From the NCBI GenBank assembly GCA_002862085.1, contig PKCK01000061.1:1-64000 (forward strand): 64,000 nucleotides of DNA, read 5' to 3'. This document shows, in pieces, positions 44,121 through 53,218 of the stretch. The notes under the pieces were generated by a model. The model worked only from the letters and a program-made list of their open reading frames with translations. It was not told the DNA's origin and made no database searches. This stretch comes from Planctomycetota bacterium (lineage in GTDB: Bacteria; Planctomycetota; UBA1135; GCA-002686595). The position numbers and the translations under genes were made by a program. Within the stretch, counting starts at the first letter, position 1. Every line of letters starts with the position of its first letter.

Positions 44121-44786
44121 TCAGAGAGCGTCGATGAGCGCCTTCGCCTGCGCGAGGCTCCCGATCGCACGATCCCTGTAGCGGAGGTAGGCGATGACAC
44201 ACTCCTCGCCGCTGGAGAGGTTGACGCGCGAGACCTCGTGGAACGGCTCGTCGTCCGTCGGAGAGCCTCCCCCATGGCGGACGCGGGCATGGACCGCGTC
44301 GAACCCGTGCCAGTCGAAGGTGGAGAGGTCCTGGAGCTTCGGCCTCTCCTTCTTCTCATCCTCTTCGTCGCCGTCACCGCCGCCCCAGCCGCTGCGCCCC
44401 CCTCGGCCACGACCGCCGCGGTCGCCGCCCTTCCTGTCGCTGTCGAACTTGAGCTCCTGGAACTGCTCGCGGAGCACGTCCGTGGCCCGCTCGCGCGGCA
44501 CGATCATCAGCGTGATCTCTTCGATGTCCTCGCCGACGCCGCGGAAGGTGATCACCTTCTCCCCGGTGGGGAGCAAGAGAGCGTCCGGGCCGTCCATCGT
44601 GCCCCAGCTCGCGGGGGTTCCGCCGAAGAGCTCTTCCATGAGCGCCGCGCCGTCCAGGGCGAACGACTGCGGGCGGACGAGGAAGAGGGCGAGGGACGCA
44701 CCGAGCACGCCGAGGAGCGCCAACCCCACGAAGATCACGCGGAGCGGAGAGGCGTGCGCGCGCGGGTCGCTCGCCACCCCGGTCAA
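44121..44786 (-). CDS. Membrane-anchored protein of unknown function
   Basis: 221 residues: one N-terminal membrane helix (IFVGLALLGVLGASLALFLV), then an extracytoplasmic domain. The domain has an acidic and Gly/Arg-rich low-complexity loop (about residues 118-148, GGRGRGGRSGWGGGDGDEEDEKK) and a C-terminal part FHEVSRVNLSSGEECVIAYLRYRD. I recognise no family. It begins at a TTG whose TTGA overlaps the stop of the next upstream gene; a GTG at 44777 is an alternative. It is the last gene of an apparent five-gene operon (48363 to 44121) headed by fatty-acid enzymes. Confidence 0.6.
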   Translation of the reverse strand: MTGVASDPRAHASPLRVIFVGLALLGVLGASLALFLVRPQSFALDGAALMEELFGGTPASWGTMDGPDALLLPTGEKVITFRGVGEDIEEITLMIVPRERATDVLREQFQELKFDSDRKGGDRGGRGRGGRSGWGGGDGDEEDEKKERPKLQDLSTFDWHGFDAVHARVRHGGGSPTDDEPFHEVSRVNLSSGEECVIAYLRYRDRAIGSLAQAKALIDAL

Positions 44787-45595
44787 CGCCCGTCCTCGGT
44801 CGCCGAGCCGCCGTCAGCGGGAGCGCCGCCCTCGTCCTGAGCGGCTCCTTCCCCGGCGGGCGGCGTCAGGTCGAAGGGTGCGAGGAACGCGGCGACCTCC
44901 TCGTCGGTGATCGGATCGCTGGAGCCGGGCCGCTGGAAGTACGCGACGAGGTCGAAGCTCTCGCCGTCCTCCGACTCGTCGATGACCCCCTCCTGGAGGA
45001 ACACCGCCGCGCCTGCGCCGACCATCTCGTCGACTCCGTGGAAGTAGCGGAAGAAGAAGCCCTCGTCGCGCATCTCGGGGATGCGGCGGGCGCGCAGCGT
45101 GTGGCCGGGGATCTCGATCTCGGCGTCCACGTGGAGCGGCGTGCCCTGGGGCGCGCGCGTCGCGGCGTCCGACTGGCCCGTCGGGATCCGGACGATGGAC
45201 ACTCGCAGGGGCGCGGGGCCGAACTCGGTCGTCTCCCAGGCCCGCACGGGGATGTCGCGGCCGAACCAGTAGGCGTGCACGCCCCCGCTGATGGGGATCT
45301 CGCCGCCCATGATCAGGTCGACGTCGCGGGGCGTCCGCGACTCGTCGCGCGGGGTTCGCGGGTCATCGGTCCGATCGCTCGGCGTTCCGCGGAGGGACTC
45401 GTCGAAGGGGATCAGCTCCGCGAGGGTCTCGTACGCCTCGTTCTGGTTGAAGAGTTTCTGCCCCATCTGGATGGCGAAGGCGCCGGTCGCCACGAGCAGG
45501 AAGCCCGGCACCACGCAGCCGCACCCGGTGAAGAGCATCCACTTCGGCGGCCCTTTCGAGCTCTTCACCGAGGTCGCTTCGACGCTTTCCGACAC
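44783..45595 (-). CDS. Membrane-anchored protein of unknown function
   Basis: 270 residues. A short cytoplasmic part (SESVEATSVKSSKGPPKW) precedes one membrane helix (TGCGCVVPGFLLVATGAFAI), followed by an extracytoplasmic beta-rich domain of about 200 residues ending in an acidic Gly/Ala-rich tail. No family recognised. The GTG at 45595 is preceded by GGGAGG (45605-45610) 9 nt upstream and lies 4 nt after the dehydrogenase stop. The downstream gene overlaps its stop. The two neighbouring single-helix proteins may form a complex. Confidence 0.65.
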   Translation of the reverse strand: MSESVEATSVKSSKGPPKWMLFTGCGCVVPGFLLVATGAFAIQMGQKLFNQNEAYETLAELIPFDESLRGTPSDRTDDPRTPRDESRTPRDVDLIMGGEIPISGGVHAYWFGRDIPVRAWETTEFGPAPLRVSIVRIPTGQSDAATRAPQGTPLHVDAEIEIPGHTLRARRIPEMRDEGFFFRYFHGVDEMVGAGAAVFLQEGVIDESEDGESFDLVAYFQRPGSSDPITDEEVAAFLAPFDLTPPAGEGAAQDEGGAPADGGSATEDGR

Positions 45596-45599
45596 CGGC

Positions 45600-46478
<879 letters not shown>

Positions 46479-46494
46479 GGGCTGGGTTCGCGAA

Positions 46495-47523
46495 TCAGAG
46501 GGTCAGGACGAGCTTGCCACACACCTGGCGGCCTTCGAGCAGCCGGTGCGCCTCCTGGATCTCGTCGATGGGCAGGACGCGGTCGACCACGGGGCGGAAC
46601 GAGCCCTCGGCGACGCGCTGGAAGATCTCGGGCAGCGCTGCGCGGGGCCCCATGGTCGAGCCGAGCACGGACTGGTTCTTCATGAACAGGTGCGGGAGCG
46701 TCACCTCGACCTTCGGGCCGGTGGTGCCGCCGCAGGTCACGAGTCTTCCGCGCCGCGCGAGGACGCGCATGGCACCGCTCCAGGTGGCGGGCCCGATATG
46801 TTCGAAGACGACGTCGCAGCCGTGACCCTCGGTGAGTGTTTTCACGCGCTTGGGCCAGTGCGGGTCGCGGTGATCGAGGACCTCGTCAGCGCCCAGGTCG
46901 GCGCCCAGGGCCCGCTTCTCCTCGCTGCCCGCCGTGGCGATCACGCGCGCGCCCGCTGCCTTGGCGATCTGGATGCCGGCGGAGCCCACGCCCGACGCCG
47001 CACCGAGGATCAACACCGTCTCGCCGGCCTTCAGCTCGGCCCGCGTGCGGAGCATGCCCCACGCGGTGAGGAACACGAGGGGGACGGCCGCGGCGCGGAC
47101 GATGTCCACGCCCTCGGGGAGCGCCGTCAAGTAGCGCGCAGGCAGGCACACGAGCTCGGCGGCGAAGCCGGCGCCGTGCTCCCCGCGGATCCGGTAGTCC
47201 GGCGCGAGGTGGTCGAGGCCCGCTTCGACCTCGGGGCCGTCCGCGTCCGTGTAGCCCGGCTCGAGGACCACGCGCTGACCCACGGACACGGAGTCCACGC
47301 CAGGCCCGAGCGCGTCGACCACGCCCGTCCCGTCGCAGCCGGGCACGTGGGGCATGGGGATCTCGACGCCGGGCATGCCGCGGCGCACCCAGACATCGAG
47401 ATGGTTGAGGCTGACCGCCGCGACCTTGACGCGCGCCTCACCCGGGCCGGGCTCGGGCACCGGGACGTCGACGAGCCGGAACGCCTCCGGTCCGCCGTGC
47501 TCCATCAGGTGGACGGCGCGCAC
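46495..47523 (-). CDS. MDR-family (zinc-type alcohol dehydrogenase-like) oxidoreductase without zinc ligands
   Basis: A 342-residue medium-chain dehydrogenase/reductase: N-terminal GroES-like domain (SLNHLDVWVRRGMPG, PHVPGCDGTGVVDALGPGV), then a Rossmann domain (LILGAASGVGSAGIQIAKAAGARVI) and EGSFRPVVDRVLPIDEIQEA at the end. The catalytic zinc ligands are absent. The structural four-cysteine lobe, present in close relatives, is replaced by GYTDADGPEVEAGLDHLAPD, so the protein should be zinc-free like quinone oxidoreductases. In this operon an enoyl-CoA or quinone reductase role is plausible. It starts with GTG 3 nt after the enoyl-CoA hydratase stop. Confidence 0.85.
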   Translation of the reverse strand: MRAVHLMEHGGPEAFRLVDVPVPEPGPGEARVKVAAVSLNHLDVWVRRGMPGVEIPMPHVPGCDGTGVVDALGPGVDSVSVGQRVVLEPGYTDADGPEVEAGLDHLAPDYRIRGEHGAGFAAELVCLPARYLTALPEGVDIVRAAAVPLVFLTAWGMLRTRAELKAGETVLILGAASGVGSAGIQIAKAAGARVIATAGSEEKRALGADLGADEVLDHRDPHWPKRVKTLTEGHGCDVVFEHIGPATWSGAMRVLARRGRLVTCGGTTGPKVEVTLPHLFMKNQSVLGSTMGPRAALPEIFQRVAEGSFRPVVDRVLPIDEIQEAHRLLEGRQVCGKLVLTL

Positions 47524-47526
47524 GGG

Positions 47527-48363
47527 TCAGCGCCCCTGGAAGTCGGCCTGGCGCTTCTCGACGAAGGCGGCGATGCCCTCCTTCGCGTCGGCGGATGTGA
47601 AAAGACGCTGCTGGAGCTCCCGCTCCAGAGCGAGACCGGACTCGAGCGGCAGGTCGACGCCGCTCTGGACGGAGCGCTTGATGAGGCCGACGGACATGCC
47701 GGCCTTGTGCGGCGGGCAGTAGGAGACCGCGCGCTCGAGGATCACATCCAGGAACGCGTCGTCGGACTCGGCGTCGATCTGGCCGTTGACCAAGCCCAGC
47801 GCCTCGGCGCGGTCGTAGTCGAAGGTCGCACCGTCCGCCATGAGCTCGATGGCGCGCGAGGCCCCCACCGCGCGCGCCAGGCGCTGAGTGCCGCCCGTGC
47901 CGGGCAGGACGCCCAGAGCGACCTCCGGGAGGCCGCACTTGCCGGAGCCGCGGCGCGCGTAGCGAAGATCACAGCTCATGGCGATCTCGAGTCCGCCGCC
48001 GACGCAGTGACCGCCGAGAGCCGCGATCACGAGCTTGGGCGTGTGCTCGAGGCGCAGCATCGTCTCGTTGGCGTGCAGGCAGAACGCGTACTTGAAGCTC
48101 GGCGTGACCGAGTCGAGCATCGAGATGTCGGCGCCGGCGCAGAAGAACTTCTCGCCCTCCCCTGCGATGACGACCACGAACACCGAATCGTCGAAGCGCG
48201 CCCGCAGGACGGCCTCGTCGATGTCGCGCATCATCTCGTAGGAGTAGCCGTTGGCCGGCGGATTCGTCAGCGTCAGGAGGGCCACGCCGTCCTTCGCTGC
48301 GTAGCTGACCTTGCCGTTGGGGAGCGCCTCTGCGGAGGCCCGGAGTTCGTCTCGGAGGCTCAT
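47527..48363 (-). CDS. Enoyl-CoA hydratase/isomerase family protein
   Basis: A 278-residue crotonase-fold protein. FFCAGADISML is the first oxyanion-hole region, ALGGHCVGGGLEIAMSCDLRYA carries the second oxyanion hole and the first catalytic glutamate, and GLPEVALGVLPGTGGTQRLARAVG the second glutamate. Both glutamates are present, consistent with true hydratase activity on 2-enoyl-CoA. It is the first gene of the operon with the MDR reductase and 3-hydroxyacyl-CoA dehydrogenase. The ATG at 48363 is chosen; the reading frame extends upstream to 48423 into the next gene's end. Confidence 0.9.
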   Translation of the reverse strand: MSLRDELRASAEALPNGKVSYAAKDGVALLTLTNPPANGYSYEMMRDIDEAVLRARFDDSVFVVVIAGEGEKFFCAGADISMLDSVTPSFKYAFCLHANETMLRLEHTPKLVIAALGGHCVGGGLEIAMSCDLRYARRGSGKCGLPEVALGVLPGTGGTQRLARAVGASRAIELMADGATFDYDRAEALGLVNGQIDAESDDAFLDVILERAVSYCPPHKAGMSVGLIKRSVQSGVDLPLESGLALERELQQRLFTSADAKEGIAAFVEKRQADFQGR

Positions 48364-48419
48364 GATCGGATCGATTTCGGGGGCGAACAGTATGACGGCG
48401 GCCCCCCGCCGCCGGCGCC

Positions 48420-49964
48420 TCACCTCTCGATCTCGTAGCGCTGATCGGCCGGCGGCACGAGGACCCCGCCGCGGAAGGCCTGCTCGGCCAGCTCGCGGAG
48501 CACGATGAAGTCGACCTCGCGCTCGACGGGCTCCGCGAGGAGCGCCCAGCCGTCCCCGCCCGCGGCCAGGAAGCTGTTGGTCGCGAGCCGGTAGCGTCGC
48601 TGCGGATCGAGGGGCTCGTTCCCGATCCGCACGGAGAGGAGTTCGCTGTCGCGGCCGTCCTCCCGGACCCGCAGCTCCGCGCCGCTGAACTCCAGCGGCA
48701 GACGCCCGCCCTCCTCGATCGACTGGCGGAACAGTTCTCGGATCTGCGTCCCCTCCATCACCAGGGTCTCCACGTGGTTGTCGAAGGGCAGCAGCATGAA
48801 GAGGTCACGCCGGGTCACCGGCCCGGCTGCGAGCGAGGTCCGGATCCCGCCGCGGTTGTGGACCGCGACGTCCGCGCCCGTGCGCGCTCGCAGGATGTCG
48901 GCGATGAAGCTGCCCGACGCGGAGTTCACGTGGCGCCGGCGCGTGACCCCCAGCGGCGCCGAGAGAACCCCGACGACCTCGGCCATGCGCTGCTGCGCGC
49001 TCAGGACGAGTTCGGCGCAGAGCCGGTCGACCTCGGCCACCCGGTCCGCGGGCGCAGGCTCCTCGTAGAGATCCACGTGCCGCGCGTCCGAGCGGACCAC
49101 GCGCCCGTCAGCGTCGAGCCAGAGGTCCACGCGCCCGATGACGCTCGCCTTGGCGCCGGCCTGGACGAGGAGAGTCGCGCCCTCCCGGACGCCCTCGCGC
49201 AGGAACGTGTGGCTGTGTCCTCCCACGATCAACGGCAGGTCCGGATGAGCTCTCGCGAGCTGAACGTCCTCGTCGATCCCCATGTGCGTGACAGGCACGA
49301 CGAGATCGACATCATCCGCGAGGGCACCTCGCACGCGGGCGAGGGCGTCGGCGGGCGGCTCCCACAGGAGATCCTTGGTCTGGCGGTGGGTGATCGACGG
49401 CGTGGAGGTCGTCAGGAGCCCCACGAGCCCGATGCGCAGGCCCGCGCGCTCGACGACCACATGCTCCTGCGTCCCGGGGAGCGGCGCTCCGTCGGGCATG
49501 CGCACGTTCGCGAGCAGGGCGGGCATGTCGACCGCCTCGAGATGTTCGACGAGGACGTCGACGCCGTGATCGAACTCGTGGTTGCCGACCGCGGCGGCGT
49601 CGTACCCCACGGCCGCCATCGCCCGGAGAAAGCCGAGACCACGCCCGAGCTGACCCTCGGGCGTGCCCTGGAACCAGTCGCCGCCATCGACGACCAGCAC
49701 CGCCGCGCCGGCCTCGCTCTCCTCGCGCACGATCCGCCGGAGATGCCCTGCGAGGCGCGGAAGACCGCCGCTGTCGGGAATCGGGTTGACGTCCTTCAGC
49801 CACGTGGCCGCCCGTGGAAGAACCTGTCCGTGCACGTCGTTGGTGTGCAGGACGACGACGTGGTGCTCCACCTCCGCGACCGCCGCGCGCGCCGGGAGGA
49901 CGCTGACAGCCACGGCGACGAGGGCGAGTCGGCAGGACAGCGCGAGAGTCGTGAAACCGCTCAT
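48420..49964 (-). CDS. UshA-like 5'-nucleotidase / metallophosphoesterase
   Basis: 514 residues with a signal peptide (LALVAVAVSVLPARAAVA), so exported. The N-terminal calcineurin-like domain has all motifs: VVLHTNDVHGQVL, VVDGGDWFQGTPEG, AVGNHEFDHG, VPVTHMGIDED and VGGHSHTF. The C-terminal 5'-nucleotidase domain includes NRGGIRTSLAAGPV, LPFDNHVETLVMEGTQI and ATNSFLAAGGDGWALL, where substrate base stacking occurs. Expected activity: hydrolysis of extracellular nucleotides or nucleotide sugars for phosphate and nucleoside recovery. Confidence 0.92.
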   Translation of the reverse strand: MSGFTTLALSCRLALVAVAVSVLPARAAVAEVEHHVVVLHTNDVHGQVLPRAATWLKDVNPIPDSGGLPRLAGHLRRIVREESEAGAAVLVVDGGDWFQGTPEGQLGRGLGFLRAMAAVGYDAAAVGNHEFDHGVDVLVEHLEAVDMPALLANVRMPDGAPLPGTQEHVVVERAGLRIGLVGLLTTSTPSITHRQTKDLLWEPPADALARVRGALADDVDLVVPVTHMGIDEDVQLARAHPDLPLIVGGHSHTFLREGVREGATLLVQAGAKASVIGRVDLWLDADGRVVRSDARHVDLYEEPAPADRVAEVDRLCAELVLSAQQRMAEVVGVLSAPLGVTRRRHVNSASGSFIADILRARTGADVAVHNRGGIRTSLAAGPVTRRDLFMLLPFDNHVETLVMEGTQIRELFRQSIEEGGRLPLEFSGAELRVREDGRDSELLSVRIGNEPLDPQRRYRLATNSFLAAGGDGWALLAEPVEREVDFIVLRELAEQAFRGGVLVPPADQRYEIER

Positions 49965-49973
49965 CTCGGTACC

Positions 49974-49979
49974 AGTCTA
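49974..49979 (-). promoter_or_regulatory. -10-like element of the nucleotidase gene
   Basis: TAGACT on the minus strand ends 9 nt before the ATG at 49964, which would give a leader of only a few nucleotides. Confidence 0.35.
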
Positions 49980-50350
49980 GGATCGCGGGGCGCGGAGTGA
50001 CGACGGCCGGGCGCGGCCCTCGGTCGTGGTCGGGTCACCGAGGTGGCCCGTTCGATCGACCCCCGGGGGATGCGCTCGCCCGTGCACGCTGCCCGCGGCT
50101 CCGCCAGGGGGCCCGCGGCGGGTCTCCTCGCCGGCGCGGAGATCGCCTCCGCGAAGTCGCACCGCTCCGCCGGAAGGGCGCGGGCTCACTCGATCGGGTG
50201 AACGATGGTCGCGCACGCAGGAGAACACTCGACGCGGTTCCGGGCGTGACGCTCCGACGCGAGTCCCCACGGCTCGCGGGGCCGGAGCTCTTCTTCCCGG
50301 GGAGACTCGACCGGCGAAGCGAGAGCTGGTTTCGCCCCTCCTCGAATCGC
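49980..50350. other. Divergent intergenic region, no gene seen
   Basis: About 370 nt between the divergent nucleotidase and radical SAM genes. Open frames cross it on the plus strand but have no recognisable family, signal or start. Apart from the two flanking -10-like elements I see no structured element. Confidence 0.5.
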
Positions 50351-50356
50351 TAGGCT
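50351..50356 (+). promoter_or_regulatory. -10-like element, leaderless promoter
   Basis: TAGGCT ends 6 nt before the ATG of the radical SAM gene, in the context CGCTAGGCTCC. Confidence 0.4.
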
Positions 50357-50362
50357 CCGACC

Positions 50363-51778
50363 ATGCCGGGGAGCGGAGAGAGGACACCGCAGAGGACCAT
50401 CGCGCTGCTCCGACCGCACGACGCCGCTGGAGCGGCGCCGACGAGCCAGGGCGACGGCGCGAACGCGGCGACACCCCCCGTCGGTCTCCTCGAGACCGCC
50501 GCGGCGGTCAGGAGTTCGGATCGACTGACCGCGGCCGCGTCGTTGCGGCTCGCGCTCATCGATGGCGCGGTCGACCCCGACGGCACTCAGGGCGCGGTGT
50601 CGCGAACCCTGGAGCTGGGACCCGACGCCGTTGTCCTCGGCGCCGACGGCGCCGACGCGCCCGGTGCGCTGCGGGAGGCGGGGCAGCAGCTGGCCGCGCG
50701 CCGCCGCAGCCCGACGGACGGGCCTCTCCGCGTGGCGCTCCTGGAGGACGACCCCGAGACCGCCGAACAGCTCCTCCGCGAGGACAGCGTCGACGTCGTG
50801 CTCCGTGGCGAGGTCGAGGAGCCCATCGCGAACCTGCTCGGTCGCGCCTTCGAGGGCCAGCGCGGCTGGGAGGGGGTCCGTGGCGTCTCCTGGCGCACGG
50901 AGGGCGGGGACGTCCGCCACGAGCTGTCGGCCAGCCGACCCGCTCAGCTCCCTCTCCCCGCCTGGGATCTCGTGGACCTGGAGGACTACCGCCCGGCGCC
51001 CGAGAGGGGCCGCCTGCGCGCGTTCCTCGCCGCTCGGGGACTCGCGCCACGCTCGTCGGAGGGCATCGTGACCCTCAGGACGACGCGCAGCTGCGGCCCG
51101 AACTGCCCCACCTGCCGCGGCAGCTTCGGGCACACGGCCGTCAAGCGGCCCGTGGACGATGTGCTCCGTGAGGTGCGCGAGCTCGTCGCCCGGCGCAACG
51201 TCAGAGTGCTGCGGCTGGGCGACGACGCCTTCGACGGTGACCCCGGACGGGCGGAGGCGATCGCGCGAGGCATCGCCCGTATCGCGGCCGCCCCGCACCT
51301 GCGCGGCTTCCGGCTCGAGCTACCTCGCGGGCTCCGAGGCGACGGACTCTCGCCCTCGCTCGTGGACGCCCTCACGGAGGCGGGCCTCCGTCGCTTCGTC
51401 CTCGACGTCGGGACCGCGTCGCCCCGTCTCCAGCGCCTCTTGAAACGCAACATCGACCTCGACCGCGCCGCGGCCGCGCTCGAGATGATCGACCGCGCCG
51501 GAGCGCGCGGTCACCTCAGGCTCTTCCTCGGCCTGCCCACCGAGACCACCGGGGAGGCCGCGCATACGATCAGGTGGAGCGCACGGTCCGCGGCCCACAC
51601 CGCTTCCTTCGTCTCCGGCGCGGACCATGACCTCGGCTCGCTGTGGCAGCGCAGGGACGAACACGATTTCGACGACTTCCCCGCGCTCCGTCGCCGCGCG
51701 CTGTTCGCGTTCTACGTCTCGGCGCGGCGAGCCCGTCGTCTGCTGCGCGCGGCGCCACGCATCCTGCTGACGCGCTGA
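50363..51778 (+). CDS. Radical SAM protein with degenerate N-terminal B12-binding-like domain
   Basis: 471 residues. Residues about 50-220 look like a Rossmann-type cobalamin-binding domain (ELGPDAVVLGADG, VDVVLRGEVEEPIANLLGRA), but the D-x-H-x-x-G cobalamin motif is not seen. A radical SAM barrel follows, with the cluster motif in RTTRSCGPNCPTCRGSFG (C-x3-C-x2-C), then VRVLRLGDDAFDGDP and LRLFLGLPTETTGE. The layout matches B12-binding-domain radical SAM enzymes (methyltransferases, cyclases), though cobalamin may have been lost. The substrate is unknown and no pathway genes adjoin it. Confidence 0.85.
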   Translation: MPGSGERTPQRTIALLRPHDAAGAAPTSQGDGANAATPPVGLLETAAAVRSSDRLTAAASLRLALIDGAVDPDGTQGAVSRTLELGPDAVVLGADGADAPGALREAGQQLAARRRSPTDGPLRVALLEDDPETAEQLLREDSVDVVLRGEVEEPIANLLGRAFEGQRGWEGVRGVSWRTEGGDVRHELSASRPAQLPLPAWDLVDLEDYRPAPERGRLRAFLAARGLAPRSSEGIVTLRTTRSCGPNCPTCRGSFGHTAVKRPVDDVLREVRELVARRNVRVLRLGDDAFDGDPGRAEAIARGIARIAAAPHLRGFRLELPRGLRGDGLSPSLVDALTEAGLRRFVLDVGTASPRLQRLLKRNIDLDRAAAALEMIDRAGARGHLRLFLGLPTETTGEAAHTIRWSARSAAHTASFVSGADHDLGSLWQRRDEHDFDDFPALRRRALFAFYVSARRARRLLRAAPRILLTR

Positions 51779-51800
51779 TCGGGCGCCTCGACGACGAGAG

Positions 51801-51832
51801 CCGCCGCCAGGACGTCGTCGTCCCGGCGGCGG
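51801..51832. terminator. GC hairpin between convergent genes
   Basis: An 8-bp stem (51801-51808 with 51825-51832) and a 4-bp upper stem (51810-51813 with 51820-51823) are separated by one A-C mismatch and close a 6-nt loop. It lies between the convergent stops at 51778 and 51861. Confidence 0.6.
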
Positions 51833-51860
51833 CCCCGGTGGTCGAAAGGCGCTCGGAGCC

Positions 51861-52193
<333 letters not shown>

Positions 52194-52423
52194 GGAACAG
52201 CTCCTTGGATCGGGGGCGTGGCTGAGGGGCGGGACGGCGCGCGCGGCGCGGCGCCGTCGGGGAATGGTGCGAGAGGAAGGCCTCGGGGCCGGACGGGCCG
52301 CAGACCGGCGGCGGCGAGCCCGGGGAACGCCCGTGCTCTCCGGCGCCGGCCAAGTGTGGACCAGCAGCGCTCAGGACTCAACGGCCGCGCCGGGCGATTC
52401 GCACGGCGCCGCGACGAGGAGCC

Positions 52424-53218
52424 TCATGTCCACGAGTTGTTGAGCAGCTCCCCGACCCCGCCGGCGCCCGGGACGATGTAGTCGTTGGAGTCGAGACCGC
52501 GCTCCTCGTCCCAGCGCGCGCCCGGGACCTCGTCGAGGACGTCAGGTGCGGACATGCCCCGATCGAGGCGTCCCGCGTAGATCCGAGCCTCCGGGCCGAG
52601 ATCGAGAACGGCCCTCAAGAACTCGGGCGTCGCGATCAGAGGGACCGCGAGGAGCTTGGCCGGGCGGCCGTAGGCCTCGACGAGGTGCCCGAAGGCACGA
52701 CGGATCGTGGAGCCCGTCGCTCCCATCGGGTCGGGGATGATCACGATGCGCCCTTCGGTCTCGCCGCCGACCTTGCTGCCGGAGAGGTCCACGCGCTCGA
52801 CGCGTCCATCGGCCCCCGGGACACGCTCCATGTTCAGGTGATCGAGCCGGAGGTGCTCGATCGGATGCACGAGGCTCAGCATCTCGAAACACGTCTGGCC
52901 AGGGATGATCCCTCCGCGGATCACGTCGAGGACGACGACCCTCATGTCGAGGTCGAGCGCCTCCCCGCGCCATGTCCCGCGCGCGCCGTGCGCAGCCGCC
53001 ATGCGCGTCTTCTGGACGCGCTCTGCACGGGGGAGCTCGAGTCGGAAGACCTCGGCGCAGAGGCGCGCCGTCGCCGCCCGGACGATCGAGACCAGCTCGG
53101 TGTGGGTGCAGTCGGGCGCCGAGAGCCGCGCGAGGCTCGCGTTCATCCAGGGGCAGTCGAGCACGCGCACGCGCTCCCCGTACCGGTGATCGAGCCAGGG
53201 CCCCGCGTCGGCGCTCAT
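52424..53218 (-). CDS. Uracil phosphoribosyltransferase-like protein
   Basis: 264 residues, longer than classical UPRT (about 210). The PRPP-binding loop is IIPDPMGATGSTIRRAF, comparable with DPMLATGGS of UPRT. VVLDVIRGGIIPG corresponds to the LRAGL region, and the C-terminus DSNDYIVPGAGGVGELL resembles the uracil-binding PGLGDAGDR segment. It is divergent enough that the base may not be uracil. The start overlaps the aminotransferase stop by 4 nt (ATGA), so the two products are made together. Confidence 0.8.
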   Translation of the reverse strand: MSADAGPWLDHRYGERVRVLDCPWMNASLARLSAPDCTHTELVSIVRAATARLCAEVFRLELPRAERVQKTRMAAAHGARGTWRGEALDLDMRVVVLDVIRGGIIPGQTCFEMLSLVHPIEHLRLDHLNMERVPGADGRVERVDLSGSKVGGETEGRIVIIPDPMGATGSTIRRAFGHLVEAYGRPAKLLAVPLIATPEFLRAVLDLGPEARIYAGRLDRGMSAPDVLDEVPGARWDEERGLDSNDYIVPGAGGVGELLNNSWT

